From positions 248,001-312,000 of the forward strand of contig NZ_CP035033.1 of the NCBI RefSeq assembly GCF_004028275.1: 64,000 bases of DNA, written 5' to 3'. Position 1 is the first letter of the stretch. The number at the start of each line of letters is the position of its first letter. The translations under genes were made by a program, and so were the position numbers. The notes under the pieces were generated by a model. It saw only the letters and a program-made list of their open reading frames with translations. It made no database searches and was not told where the DNA came from. Of this stretch, positions 28,874-38,396 are shown in pieces. The DNA is from Hydrogenovibrio thermophilus. Lineage in GTDB: Bacteria; Pseudomonadota; Gammaproteobacteria; Thiomicrospirales; Thiomicrospiraceae.

Positions 28874-29634
28874 TACTAGCTTGGATAGGTGCATTACTGA
28901 TTGGTGTGAGTTTGGGGCTGCTCGGTTCGGGTGGTTCGATTTTGACCGTGCCGGTACTGATATATCTGGTGGGGCAGGATCCGAAGGTCGCCATTGCCGG
29001 TTCTTTGATGATTGTCGGGATTATCAGTGTCTTCTCCGCCTTGCCTTATGCGCGCCAAGGTTTGGTGAAATGGCGAACCGTAGTGGTGTTTGGTTTGCCG
29101 GGGATGTTGGGGGCTTACCTGGGTGCCTATGGTGCACATTATGTTTCCGATGCGGTGCAAATGTTGATTTTCTCTGTGTTGTTATTGACGGCGGCGTATT
29201 TGATGTTCCGCCCGGTCAAACTTGAAGACGACACCCCGACACAGGAACGCGCGGTGTATAAAATTGCGATTGACGGTTTGCTGGTCGGCGGAGTGACCGG
29301 TCTGGTCGGTGTCGGCGGCGGCTTTTTGATTATTCCGGCATTGGTGCTGCTCGGCGGCTTGTCGATGCGTCTGGCGGTGGGCACCAGTTTGGTGATTATT
29401 GCCGCCAAGTCGTTTGTCGGTTTCTACGAATATCTGAATGTGCTAAGTGCGTTGCAGTTAAGCATTGATTGGCACGTCATTGGTTTATTCTCGCTCATCG
29501 GGATTGTCGGAGGCTGGTTGGGGCACAAGGTCAGTAGCCGAGTTGACCAGGGATTGCTGAAGCAAATTTTCTCGGTGTTCCTGGTGTTGATCGGGCTGTT
29601 TATTCTGTACAAAAATTTACCGAATTTGCTGTAA
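28870..29634 (+). CDS. TSUP (TauE/SafE) family membrane transporter
   Basis: 254 aa with about eight membrane segments in two halves, each beginning with a Gly-rich motif: [19 protein letters not shown] (about residue 12) and [19 protein letters not shown] (about 140), the hallmark of the sulfite exporter TauE/SafE family. Family members move sulfite, sulfoacetate or other organosulfur anions; sulfite export would suit a sulfur oxidiser, but substrate is inferred. Starts inside the last codons of trmA (ATGA). Confidence 0.88.
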   Translation: MILAWIGALLIGVSLGLLGSGGSILTVPVLIYLVGQDPKVAIAGSLMIVGIISVFSALPYARQGLVKWRTVVVFGLPGMLGAYLGAYGAHYVSDAVQMLIFSVLLLTAAYLMFRPVKLEDDTPTQERAVYKIAIDGLLVGGVTGLVGVGGGFLIIPALVLLGGLSMRLAVGTSLVIIAAKSFVGFYEYLNVLSALQLSIDWHVIGLFSLIGIVGGWLGHKVSSRVDQGLLKQIFSVFLVLIGLFILYKNLPNLL

Positions 29635-29682
29635 AGCCATTCCGGTATCGAGGGTGAAAGTCTTTCGGTACTGGAGTAATGG

Positions 29683-30741
29683 GTGTTACAATTTAGTAAC
29701 ATTTTTTTTATTGGGGGGACGCTTCTCTTGGCTAGGAACGCTCGTCTGGATTATTCGGTGTGTGCATCAAAACGCTGTTTGAAGCGTTTGAGATTCCCTC
29801 TGTTCGGTTTTTCAATGTTGATGGCGGCTCTGCCGGTATTGGCTTCGGAGTTATCATTTCAAGCGGATAACGACATTGTCTATGGTACCGATCGGCAATA
29901 TACCGGCGGCTTGAATGTCCGGTGGACGGATGAAAACGGCATTGGCCTGGTGAACTGGTTGATTGAGCCGATTGAAAAAGCCGCTTTGCCCAAAAAGGAT
30001 GAACGGCTCTTTCAGCAGACCGATCAACTGGAACTTTCCACTCAAATTTTTACGTTGGAAAAACGCACCGATTCGGGATTGGAAAGCGCGGGGAACACCG
30101 CTTGGACCCATTTCGATTGGCGGCGATTTTATCATTACGACCGTCATCAATCTTTGTTGAGCTTCAGTGTCGGCTGGTTGGGCCCGGCCAGTGGCGGACG
30201 CGAAATCCAGGACGGCATTCACTCCGTTATCGGTAATTCCAATGCCTCCGGTTGGGATAATCAACTGCCCGATCAGCCGACCTTGCAAATCAGCTTCGAT
30301 AATCAGCGTTTTTTGTTTGATCCTCAATTGGAACCAGATTTTCAGATGTACCGTTCCTTATCCATCATGGTCGGCTCTCCGGAAACGGCGTTGAATGCCG
30401 GTGTGGGAGCCTATTATGGCGATGGTGCTCGGCCGGTGATGAGCTTCAATACTTTTAATCATGTGATGAATACCGGCAAGGGCTTTGGTTGGTTTGTGTT
30501 TGCTGATATCTCAGCTCAATATCAAATCTATAATGTTTTGCGTGACGGTCGTTTGTTTACCAAGGATGACACCGGTTTGAAACCGGCCAATGAAGTGATT
30601 CCATCCGGACAATACGGCGGGGCCATGACGTGGAATGGTTTCTATGTGCTGTTTGCCGGTTCGGTGTTCGGACAATTTTATCGTGATCAGCCCGAGGAAG
30701 CCTTTCGTTTCGCTTCCTTGGTGGTCGGGTTCGAGCTCTAA
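29683..30741 (+). CDS. LpxR-like outer-membrane lipid A 3'-O-deacylase
   Basis: 352 aa from GTG 29683; the exact start is uncertain because the signal peptide (FPLFGFSMLMAALPVLASE) begins about 45 residues in. Residues after the signal match the DUF2219/LpxR family: FQADNDIVYGTDRQYTGGL carries the Asn-Asp and Thr of the LpxR active site, and HSVIGNSNASGWDNQLPDQP the conserved His and GWDNQL segment; the C-terminus ends in an aromatic/hydrophobic strand (VVGFEL) typical of beta barrels. It would remove 3' acyl chains from lipid A. Alone in its transcript. Confidence 0.83.
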   Translation: MLQFSNIFFIGGTLLLARNARLDYSVCASKRCLKRLRFPLFGFSMLMAALPVLASELSFQADNDIVYGTDRQYTGGLNVRWTDENGIGLVNWLIEPIEKAALPKKDERLFQQTDQLELSTQIFTLEKRTDSGLESAGNTAWTHFDWRRFYHYDRHQSLLSFSVGWLGPASGGREIQDGIHSVIGNSNASGWDNQLPDQPTLQISFDNQRFLFDPQLEPDFQMYRSLSIMVGSPETALNAGVGAYYGDGARPVMSFNTFNHVMNTGKGFGWFVFADISAQYQIYNVLRDGRLFTKDDTGLKPANEVIPSGQYGGAMTWNGFYVLFAGSVFGQFYRDQPEEAFRFASLVVGFEL

Positions 30742-30751
30742 CAGTTTCGAT

Positions 30752-31717
30752 TTATTTCAGCGTTGATTCGTAGCGCTTCAAGCCACCGTTCAATACACCG
30801 TCTTGCACAATGAAAATCACCAGGCCTGGCGATTTTGACTGTTTCTGCACCACCAGACCTTCCGGTTTGCCTTTTGGGTTCTCCAGCGTTAACAGCGGCG
30901 GCCAGGCCGAAAAATGGGGTTTGCCGTTCCAGGCATGTACTTGATAGCGGTTCGGCACTTCATTGACCGGGCCGGACAGCAGGTAAAGTTGGGTGTCGTC
31001 GGCCATCATGTCTCGAATCCCCAGACCGTTTAAATTCACCAGCCGCAATTTCGGGTCGGTCAGCTCAAAGGTGTTTTCGACCAAATCCAACTTCAAGACG
31101 GCGGCCAGGTTGCCGCGAAACACCGGGCCGCGAAAGCCGACGTAGAGATGTTTTTTCGTGACGGCGAGGCCTTCAATGTCAATGCCGTTTTCCTTGCTGG
31201 GCAGTGTGATGAAGGGGGCGAGCATTTTGTTATGTTGAATAATGGGGATAAGCGAACGTTTTCGGATGGCGGTGACCTGTAACGCCTCGTTGAGCTGAAT
31301 TTGAAAGAGCACATTGCGGGACGGTTCGTCATGAATGGGGGTGAGGCGTTTCAGGTTCTTTTTGTCCGAGGCGCCGGGTTTGATTTTCTTGCGTTTTTTG
31401 GAATGGGAACCGATGGCGTACAGATACGGTTTTCGCCAGGCCAGGCCTTCCAAGTCGAGTTCATCGGGCGTGTCGGTCAAGGTGATTTTGCCGGAGGGTT
31501 CGGCGTGGTAGACGCCGTTTCGTTTCGGCAGGATTTGAAGGGCGGTGCCTTCGTCGGTGGCCAAGGCCATAAAGCGGTCGGTGATGACCAAGCCACTGAT
31601 ATTGTCCGGGTCAATCGACAGTTGGCCTTGGATTTGAGGCGTATCCGCCCAGGCTTTTAAACTGATGAGGATAAAGCTGAAGACAACCAGTAATTGACCG
31701 ATGTGTGTGGTGCGCAT
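30752..31717 (-). CDS. DUF3616 family secreted protein
   Basis: 321 aa with a cleavable signal peptide (LLVVFSFILISLKAWA). It has repeated beta-propeller-like blades containing D-(I/L)-EGLA motifs (LDLEGLAWRKPYLYAIGSHS, then GIDIEGLAVTKKHLYVGFRG and PEGLVVQ), matching DUF3616. Function unknown. It starts one base inside the stop of the cupin-like gene, so the two form an operon. The C-terminal region contains an almost complete 24-base copy of the palindromic element within coding sequence. Confidence 0.8.
   Translation of the reverse strand: MRTTHIGQLLVVFSFILISLKAWADTPQIQGQLSIDPDNISGLVITDRFMALATDEGTALQILPKRNGVYHAEPSGKITLTDTPDELDLEGLAWRKPYLYAIGSHSKKRKKIKPGASDKKNLKRLTPIHDEPSRNVLFQIQLNEALQVTAIRKRSLIPIIQHNKMLAPFITLPSKENGIDIEGLAVTKKHLYVGFRGPVFRGNLAAVLKLDLVENTFELTDPKLRLVNLNGLGIRDMMADDTQLYLLSGPVNEVPNRYQVHAWNGKPHFSAWPPLLTLENPKGKPEGLVVQKQSKSPGLVIFIVQDGVLNGGLKRYESTLK
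30813..30836. repeat. Extended CCAGGCCTGG element inside the DUF3616 gene
   Basis: Core 30820-30829, arms AAAATC and GATTTT paired except one position next to the core. It has the full form of the terminator copies yet encodes SPGLV and neighbours in the protein. Confidence 0.88.
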
Positions 31718-32592
31718 TAGCGTAATCCTTTTTTCGCAAGATAACGATGGGTGTTCTGCACGGCGCGTTTTTCATTGCGGTCGTTCCAGGCTTGGCCGAC
31801 GGTCTTGCGCATCAGGCCTTCGATGCTGCGGGTCCATAAGAGGTTTTTCAGCATGGTGGCGAGGTTTTTCGGACGGCGCGGAAAGGCGCGTAACGCCATG
31901 GAAAAACTCAGTTCTTCGTATTCGATGTAATGCCACCAGCCGGGCGGAATATACAGAATGTCGCCGTGGTTCAAGTCGGTTTCATAACCTTCCAGGTATT
32001 GCAGCGCCGGGTATTTTTCGAGGTCCGGTGTGCGGTAGTTGACGTCGAACAGGCTGCTGAATGAAAAAGGCACTTTGTACATCAAGGGCGTCTGGTCGGG
32101 TGGAAACAGCATGACCTTCTTTTTGCCGCCGAAATGACACAGGAAAATGTCCGCCAAATCGATGTCGTAGTGCATTTGCACTTTCGCGCCGGTCCCGCCC
32201 ATGAACAGCACCGGCAGTTTGCGGAAAAAAGGCAGGCCAATGTCCGGGTAGTCGAAATCCTGGGTCAGTTCCGGTACTTCTTGCAGGATATTGTAAAAAA
32301 ACAGGCGCAAATCGTTTTCCCCGGCTTGCAGTCTGTCCAGGTAGTCGGTCAACGGCATCTGTGCGGCGGGCGCATGTTGGTGTTTGCGGTTTTTGGAGGG
32401 TTGGCTGTCGTATAACGGCACGATGCGATCACCGGCTACGTCTTTGAAGTAGTTGATGGACCACTTTTTGCGGGCGGGCCAGTCGTCGGTGAGGTGTTCG
32501 AATTTAACGGGCATCTCCGGCCGTTTAAAGCGGGTGAGGAAGTCGTTTTTCGACAGGGTATCAACGGTGGTAATCGAACGTAGGCTTTTCAT
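31717..32592 (-). CDS. Cupin-like (JmjC/cupin_8) oxygenase
   Basis: About 291 aa from ATG 32592 (the frame is open to 32688, adding 32 residues). The Fe(II)/2-oxoglutarate binding set is visible: H141-Y-D143 in MHYDIDLADIF and His221 in PPGWWHYIEY, with the Lys of KKKVMLFPP nearby. Members hydroxylate proteins or RNA-linked residues; the substrate here is unknown. Operon with the DUF3616 gene (1-base overlap). Confidence 0.85.
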   Translation of the reverse strand: MKSLRSITTVDTLSKNDFLTRFKRPEMPVKFEHLTDDWPARKKWSINYFKDVAGDRIVPLYDSQPSKNRKHQHAPAAQMPLTDYLDRLQAGENDLRLFFYNILQEVPELTQDFDYPDIGLPFFRKLPVLFMGGTGAKVQMHYDIDLADIFLCHFGGKKKVMLFPPDQTPLMYKVPFSFSSLFDVNYRTPDLEKYPALQYLEGYETDLNHGDILYIPPGWWHYIEYEELSFSMALRAFPRRPKNLATMLKNLLWTRSIEGLMRKTVGQAWNDRNEKRAVQNTHRYLAKKGLR

Positions 32593-32687
32593 GACGGATC
32601 GGATGTTGTTGTCAATGCAGACAGTATAGCGGAAACCGGCGGGGCGGCGTAATGGTGTCGGGCGGAAAATGATGTGGCGCAAAGACA

Positions 32688-32711
32688 AAAACGGCCAGGC
32701 CTGGCCGTTTT
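32688..32711. terminator. Perfect 24-base palindromic terminator after ferritin
   Basis: Core CCAGGCCTGG (32695-32704), arms AAAACGG and CCGTTTT fully paired. Stop of the ferritin gene is 16 bases away on the minus strand. Confidence 0.87.
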
Positions 32712-32726
32712 GGCGTTAGCTGCGGT

Positions 32727-33227
32727 TTATTCTTTGATGAAACGCAGATAGTTGTCCATGATGTGCAATTGCTGGCCCGGCTGGCCGGTGAAGCCCAGCA
32801 TTTCCGCTTTGGACAGGATTTTACCGAACAGGACTTCTTCTTCGTGTTGTTCGGCAATGAACCATTCGATGAAGTTGAAAGTGGTGTAATCCTTGATGTC
32901 GAAGGCCGCATTGGCGATGTCGTGAATCATGGCGGTGACTTTCAATTCGTGCTGGTAAGCCGCGTTGATGACGTCCATCAGATTGTCGAAGCTGTTCGGC
33001 GGGGCCGGAATGGCTTCCAACGTCACCGGTGCGCTGCACTCGGCCATGTAATCGAAAATCTTATCCATGTGGGTGCGTTCTTCCAGACTGTGGCCGCGGA
33101 AAAACTGGGCGGAGCCTTCCAGCCCGTGGTCTTCGCACCAGGCACTTAATTGCAGGTAAATATTGGATGCATAGAATTCGGCATTGACCTGCTTGTTGAG
33201 CAGGTTGGCAATTTCAGGTTTTAACAT
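32727..33227 (-). CDS. ftnA: Non-haem ferritin
   Basis: 166 aa, four-helix ferritin storing iron in the cytoplasm. Ferroxidase ligands are present: Glu17 (NAEFYASNIYL), Glu50 and His53 (SLEERTHMDKIF), and later Glu and Gln residues (EWFIAEQHEEE). No Met for inter-subunit haem is evident at the bacterioferritin position, so non-haem FtnA is the better call. Placed beside the haem-uptake region, consistent with storing iron released from haem. Confidence 0.92.
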   Translation of the reverse strand: MLKPEIANLLNKQVNAEFYASNIYLQLSAWCEDHGLEGSAQFFRGHSLEERTHMDKIFDYMAECSAPVTLEAIPAPPNSFDNLMDVINAAYQHELKVTAMIHDIANAAFDIKDYTTFNFIEWFIAEQHEEEVLFGKILSKAEMLGFTGQPGQQLHIMDNYLRFIKE

Positions 33228-33350
33228 GATGCTCTCTCCCGGTTTTTCGATATTGTTTTGAATGCGTTACGTTTTTCATTCTAGATAAGTGTGGATACGA
33301 ACGCAAATCGAAAAACATTAACTTATTGATTTTTCAATGATTTAATCTTT

Positions 33351-33890
33351 TCAAGATTCGTTATCATTCTTTTTACTTTTTCCGTGCCCGCCTTCGCTGA
33401 GGTGGGTGACGTCGGAGAGGTCTTCGCCTTCCAGCTTATACGCCTGTGCGAAACCACGCACATACCCGGCGGAAAGCGGGGTCAATTCAAACAGGTGGAA
33501 ATCTTCCAGCGGCTTAAGCATCTGGATGATCTCACCGAATTTCTCTTCCAATTTATCCATCGTGCTTTCCCACTCGGCGGCCGAGCGTTGAATGTGTTTA
33601 GCCGTGGCTTTCAGGGTGGCGCGTTTGCGGGCGAACAGGTGTTTGGCGTCGTTTTCGGGTTCGATGAACAGCAAACTGGCTTGCGGGTCTTCCATCAGGT
33701 TAAAGGTGTGGTTGGACAGTTCCGAGATGTAAACGTAAAAACGGCCGTCGTGACGCATGACCGGAGCATAACTGGCTTCCGGTTCCGCCGCTTTATTGAT
33801 GGTGGCCATGACCACGCTTTGGTGGCTATCGATGAATTGGTTGAATTCATTGTAGATGTTGCTTAACGGTTTCTTTGTTTCTGTGCTCAT
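33351..33890 (-). CDS. HugZ/HutZ-like haem-utilisation protein
   Basis: 179 aa with the split-barrel flavin-nucleotide-like fold (ASYAPVMRHDGRFYVYISELSNHT, ASLLFIEPE). The segment GYVRGFAQAYKL and a late His near HLSEGGHGK fit the HugZ/HutZ proteins that bind and degrade haem; a pyridoxamine-phosphate oxidase-like protein is the alternative. It is divergent from the haem receptor and shares its Fur-like control region. Confidence 0.83.
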   Translation of the reverse strand: MSTETKKPLSNIYNEFNQFIDSHQSVVMATINKAAEPEASYAPVMRHDGRFYVYISELSNHTFNLMEDPQASLLFIEPENDAKHLFARKRATLKATAKHIQRSAAEWESTMDKLEEKFGEIIQMLKPLEDFHLFELTPLSAGYVRGFAQAYKLEGEDLSDVTHLSEGGHGKSKKNDNES

Positions 33891-34003
33891 CGTCTTCTCC
33901 GCATTAAATTTTGATTGTCGCTTAGTGACGCGTCAGCCTTGCCTGATGGACATTGTGCAATCAGTCGTCTGAAAAATCACTCAAATTTTTTATCAATTTC
34001 ATC

Positions 34004-34044
34004 TTGACAGTTCGCTAATTATAAAGAGAATGAAAATAGTTATC
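34004..34044. promoter_or_regulatory. Fur-like box before the haem receptor
   Basis: Bases 34026-34044 (GAGAATGAAAATAGTTATC) match 15 of 19 positions of the Fur consensus GATAATGATAATCATTATC. A TTGACA at 34004-34009 could be a -35 element, putting the box over the -10 region of the receptor gene. The site lies between the divergent HugZ and receptor genes and could serve both. Confidence 0.72.
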
Positions 34045-34100
34045 AATAACGACATGGATATTATTTAAGTTTAATTCCAAAACAAGAAGTTTGAAATCCA

Positions 34101-36125
34101 ATGATGAAATTCAATCAATGCACTCGCTCATTTTTCCATAAAACCGCGGTTCGAACCGGCGGTTTGATGTTTCCCGTGATCTGTTTGTCTGCGTTTTCGC
34201 AGGCTGTTTGGGCGGAACCGACAAAGTCATCCGATGAAACCAGTCTGGAGACCGTTCAGGTGACAACGGCCACCAAAACACCAAGACGCTTGGACGAGGT
34301 GCCGGTTCAAACTACGGTGGTGACGCGGGATGATATCGAGAAAACCCATGCTCAAAATCTGGCGGAAGCCCTGAAGTATGTGCCCGGCGTTCAACTCAAA
34401 CCCATTCATGGCAAGACGGGCGAGGGTGTTTGGATTCAAGGGTTCGATCCGGACCGGGTTCTGATTCTGGTGGACGGCAATCCGGTGTCTCCTAGCACGG
34501 GCTCCACGGTGGATGTCACTCAGGTGGCGATTGGCGACGTGGAGCGCATTGAAATCATTAAAGGCGCGACCTCCGCTTTATACGGCACTTCTGCGATGGG
34601 CGGGGTGGTCAATGTCATTACCCGAGAACCGACGGCGAATTTCCGCGTGAGTGCGGATGTGTCCGGCGGCAACTGGGGAGAGCAAAGCGAAAAGGATAAT
34701 CCGCTTGCGAAAAAACACGGCAATTTTGAAGTGTCGACCAAACAAGACAAATGGTATGGCCAGGTCATTGCCGACTTGACCGAGTCGGACGGTTTTAAAG
34801 CGCCCGACACCGCAGGCGAGTCGACTCAAGGCTGGAATGGGCATAAAAACACGGTTTCCGGCAAGTTTCAATACGCTTTTGACAACGATTTGAAAGTGAC
34901 GTTGATGCCGCGCTATTTCGATGAAGATGCCGCCACTTTGGAAGATGTCGCGGTGCCCGGTTTCGGTAATCGTACCGAAGAGTACCGTGATAAAACCCAA
35001 GTGACCAATATCGCCACAGTGGTTGAACAACGTCTGAAAAATGACTGGAATTGGAAGATTCGGGCGATGTGGGAAGGGTTCGACAACGACTCCAATAAAG
35101 CCTCTCATCGTAAAACCTTTACCGACCATTCCGAGGCTGCAGCGCAATTGGACATGCCACTTGGGGATTCGCACTTGGTCACCGTCGGGGCCGAGTTTCA
35201 ATACGACTATATGGACGTCAAAAACCTTTCGACCGGTACTCAGGAAGTTGCAGATGAGACCAAAGAATCGACGTCGGTGTTTGCTCAGGACAGTTGGTTT
35301 GTGACCCCGAACCTTGAGGTGTTGCCCGGTGCCCGTTTTCACAATGACTCCCGTGACGGTTCGCATCTCGCGCCGATGTTGAACGCCATGTACAGCCGCC
35401 AAGACTGGTTGCCCGGCCGGGTCAATATTCGAGCCGGTGTCGGTAACGGTTACCGCACCCCGAACCTCAAAGAACTCTATTACCTGTTCGACCACAGTCA
35501 ACTTGGCTATGTCGTACAAGGAAACAAGGATTTAAAACCGGAAAGTTCGATCAGTTATCAATTGGGGCTGGAGTGGGTGTTTCCCGACGACGGTAGTTTA
35601 GGGGTCAGTCTGTTCCACAATGATATTGATGATCTGATTGCCGAAGCGCTGAACCCGAATAAGGTCGGCCCGAATGGCGCGGCGGTTTACGAATATCAAA
35701 ATATCGAAAAAGCCATGACGGAAGGCGTCGAAGTGGTGTTCAGAAAGCCGTTGGGTTCTTACTTCCGCTTGGACGCCAGTTACAACTACCTCAATGCACG
35801 CGATGTGGATACGAAGAAAGTGTTGGTTGAGCGCCCCGAGCACGAAGCGAAGCTGGGGTTGGATACCTATTTATGGAAGGTGGTGACGGTGACCGTGAAG
35901 ATGAATTACGAGTCCGACCAGTATCTGGATGAAGCCAATGACACGGTTTCGCCAGGCTACACAACCTGGGATGCCATTGTGAATTACGACATTAATCAGG
36001 ATTGGCGGCTGTACGGTGGGGTGAATAACGTTACCGATGTGCAGCGCAAATTCGATGGAACCGACTTCCGACCGGAAGCCGGGCGTTACGTTTATTTAGG
36101 GGTCCGTTTTCAGTATGAAGACTGA
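34101..36125 (+). CDS. TonB-dependent haem receptor
   Basis: 674 aa outer-membrane receptor. Signal peptide ends near QAVWAE. Plug domain (about residues 55-165) with VPVQTTVVTRDDIE, WIQGFDPDRVLILVDG and IKGATSALYGTSAMGGVVNVIT; 22-strand barrel follows, ending in YVYLGVRFQYED. The YRTPNLKELY and GNKDLKPES segments correspond to the FRAP and NPNL boxes of haem receptors. Directly followed by HmuY-, HmuS- and HmuTUV-type genes, so haem is the likely ligand. A TonB box-like stretch (ETVQVTTA) lies just after the signal. Confidence 0.9.
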   Translation: MMKFNQCTRSFFHKTAVRTGGLMFPVICLSAFSQAVWAEPTKSSDETSLETVQVTTATKTPRRLDEVPVQTTVVTRDDIEKTHAQNLAEALKYVPGVQLKPIHGKTGEGVWIQGFDPDRVLILVDGNPVSPSTGSTVDVTQVAIGDVERIEIIKGATSALYGTSAMGGVVNVITREPTANFRVSADVSGGNWGEQSEKDNPLAKKHGNFEVSTKQDKWYGQVIADLTESDGFKAPDTAGESTQGWNGHKNTVSGKFQYAFDNDLKVTLMPRYFDEDAATLEDVAVPGFGNRTEEYRDKTQVTNIATVVEQRLKNDWNWKIRAMWEGFDNDSNKASHRKTFTDHSEAAAQLDMPLGDSHLVTVGAEFQYDYMDVKNLSTGTQEVADETKESTSVFAQDSWFVTPNLEVLPGARFHNDSRDGSHLAPMLNAMYSRQDWLPGRVNIRAGVGNGYRTPNLKELYYLFDHSQLGYVVQGNKDLKPESSISYQLGLEWVFPDDGSLGVSLFHNDIDDLIAEALNPNKVGPNGAAVYEYQNIEKAMTEGVEVVFRKPLGSYFRLDASYNYLNARDVDTKKVLVERPEHEAKLGLDTYLWKVVTVTVKMNYESDQYLDEANDTVSPGYTTWDAIVNYDINQDWRLYGGVNNVTDVQRKFDGTDFRPEAGRYVYLGVRFQYED

Positions 36126-36165
36126 CCGTTCGCGAAAGACAGTGAAATGAAAAAGGAGTTTTAAA

Positions 36166-37359
36166 ATGCAATATACAAAAACAGGTTTATCCATTCTCGC
36201 TACCATGGCGTTGACTTTGACGGGCTGCGGCGGCGGTTCTTCATCCAGCTCCTCGGATGGTGGAACCCCTTCCTCTGCTCCGGATACGGCGACTTATACG
36301 ACGGTTGACGCGAGCTCCACGAGTGCTTGGGCTCATATGGATTTCTCGTCCGGGTCTTCCAATGCCACAGTCAACGATATCTGGCAAGTTGGGTTCCAGC
36401 GCTATAACGGTATGAGTAATAGCGGCATTTCCGCGACTGGGTCGGGGCCGAATGCGGATGATGTCAGCGTGTGTGTGGCCTATAAATTCGATGGGCTGTA
36501 CGACGGTGACGGCAACCCAGTTTTATCGGAATTTGAAAAACTCAATTTGAATAATACGTTGGAAGCCTTTAATTCGGTGACGAAAGCCTCTTGTGCCAGC
36601 GGTGATTATTTGACCGACACACTTTCGACACAGATTAAAAGCGATGACTGGATGGAGGCTTCAACGCCTTATCCAACGATCAGTTATCAAGCGGAGACAA
36701 CCGACAATAACGGCTGGATTATCCAGTCGGCGGATGGCAACAGTTACGCCCGTGTGAAGGTGTCGGATGTGGACATTACCTATAATGGAGCCACCGATCA
36801 CAGCATCAGTCCGGCCCGTATCAAGTTGTCGTCCGAAAAGTGGAATGGCACAAGCTGGGACGCGGCGTTGGACTCCGGTTGGCTGGATTTTGAAGCCGGT
36901 GCGGTGTACTGGGACTTGGAAACCAACACGACTGTCACGCAAGCGGACCAGTGGGACTTGAATGTTCAGCTTTCCGGCCGTGATTTTCAGATTCGTGTTA
37001 ATGGCGGTGCGTCCGGTGATGGTAACGGCGGTGTCGGTTTGGTCATTGCCGGTGACGGTTATGCGAAGGATGTCACAGATCCGACGGCCACTGGCTACAG
37101 CGCGACCAGTCAAATCAGTTCTTACAATGGCGATGGTGTTTCCGGTGCCTTTACCCAGGTGGATTCGAACTACGGGTTCTTTACCTATAATGGAACCGAT
37201 CACAAGATGTATCCGCACTTTACGGTTTACTTGGTAAAAGATGGGACGGACGACGCCACGGCTAAATACTATAAGCTTCAAGCCATCAGTTATTACGGCG
37301 AAACTGGTACCGGTGACAGTGGCAATGTTTATATCCGTTATGAAGAGGTGCTCGAGTAA
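36166..37359 (+). CDS. HmuY-like haem-binding lipoprotein
   Basis: 397 aa lipoprotein: signal ends in LTLTGC, then a Ser/Gly linker. The body shows two HmuY-like units with the STSAWAHMDFSS and DIWQVGFQRYNG segments, and later GWLDFEAGAVYWDLET with DLNVQLSGRDFQIRVNGG. HmuY of Bacteroidetes takes haem from host proteins and passes it to HmuR. Its position right after a TonB receptor supports a haemophore role on the cell surface. No single haem-ligand His pair can be assigned by eye. The stop overlaps the next start (TAATG). Confidence 0.8.
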   Translation: MQYTKTGLSILATMALTLTGCGGGSSSSSSDGGTPSSAPDTATYTTVDASSTSAWAHMDFSSGSSNATVNDIWQVGFQRYNGMSNSGISATGSGPNADDVSVCVAYKFDGLYDGDGNPVLSEFEKLNLNNTLEAFNSVTKASCASGDYLTDTLSTQIKSDDWMEASTPYPTISYQAETTDNNGWIIQSADGNSYARVKVSDVDITYNGATDHSISPARIKLSSEKWNGTSWDAALDSGWLDFEAGAVYWDLETNTTVTQADQWDLNVQLSGRDFQIRVNGGASGDGNGGVGLVIAGDGYAKDVTDPTATGYSATSQISSYNGDGVSGAFTQVDSNYGFFTYNGTDHKMYPHFTVYLVKDGTDDATAKYYKLQAISYYGETGTGDSGNVYIRYEEVLE

Positions 37360-38396
37360 TGTCTGACTTAGCGGAATTACAACGCAAAAAATCCGAGCTC
37401 TTGGCGGGCGATAAACCGCCAAGAGCGCGGGAAGCGGCCAAGCGGCTGGGCGTTAGTGAAGCGGAATATGTGGCGTTATCTTGTGGAGACACTTCGGTGA
37501 TGTTGGATCGGGATGCGTTCGTCTCGATTTTGCAGGCGTTGCATCGTGCCAGCGAAGTCATGGCGTTGACGCGTAATGACGCAGTGGTGCTGGAGCATCA
37601 CGGTGTCTATCGCAACCCGGTAATTAAGCACAGTCATGTGATTTTCACCGATCCGGACATGGATTTGCGTTTGAAAGTGACGGCTTGGAAATACGGTTTC
37701 GCGGTGTATGAAAACGGGCGTCGGAGTTTTCAATTTTTCGATGCCTACGGCCAAGCGGCCCACAAAATCTACATGACCGACGCGTCCGACCAGACGGTTT
37801 ACGACGATTTGGTGGCGGAATATCGCACGGAGGACGGTTTTGAGCAGATGACGGTTCGCACCAAACCGTCTTCCGAGCCGTCGGCCATGCCGAAAGTCGA
37901 AACAAAAGCGATTCAGAAAGATTGGCAAGCGTTGGAAAACGCCCACCACGTCAATGCCTTGCTGAAAGCCTACGGCCTGACGCGGCCGCAGGCTTATCGC
38001 CACTTGGGCGACAGTGCCATGGCCCTGCAGAAGGATGCCTTGAAACCCTTGCTTGAGCAAGCCGCCGAGGAAAGTTGGCCGTTATTGATGTTCGTGCCGA
38101 ATGGCAGTGCCACGCAAATTCACAATGGTACCGTGCATAAATTGATGGAAATGGGTCCTTGGTTCAATGTACTGGACTCCAAGTTCAATATGCACGCCAA
38201 TCTGGAACTGGTGACCGAGGCCTGGTTGGTTTACAAGCAAACCGATGCCAAGCCGGTGGCCTCGTTGGAGTTGTTCGATGCCGACGATAAAGCGGTGATG
38301 ATGGTGTATTTACACCCTGAAGCGCGCTCGGCTCAGATGACCGGACACTGGGAAAGCTTTTTGAAATCCTTGAAACTGGAAGAGGTGGCGGTATGA
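37359..38396 (+). CDS. hmuS: HmuS/ChuS-type cytoplasmic haem protein
   Basis: 345 aa, built of two repeats of the HemS/ChuX fold (about residues 30-165 and 200-335). Repeated features: GVYRNPVIKHSHVIF with DLRLKVTAWKYGFAV, and NGTVHKLMEMGPWFNVLDSKFNMH with LELVTEAWLVYKQ. These proteins bind incoming haem and deliver or degrade it. Translationally coupled to both neighbours (TAATG before, ATGA after). Confidence 0.92.
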   Translation: MSDLAELQRKKSELLAGDKPPRAREAAKRLGVSEAEYVALSCGDTSVMLDRDAFVSILQALHRASEVMALTRNDAVVLEHHGVYRNPVIKHSHVIFTDPDMDLRLKVTAWKYGFAVYENGRRSFQFFDAYGQAAHKIYMTDASDQTVYDDLVAEYRTEDGFEQMTVRTKPSSEPSAMPKVETKAIQKDWQALENAHHVNALLKAYGLTRPQAYRHLGDSAMALQKDALKPLLEQAAEESWPLLMFVPNGSATQIHNGTVHKLMEMGPWFNVLDSKFNMHANLELVTEAWLVYKQTDAKPVASLELFDADDKAVMMVYLHPEARSAQMTGHWESFLKSLKLEEVAV

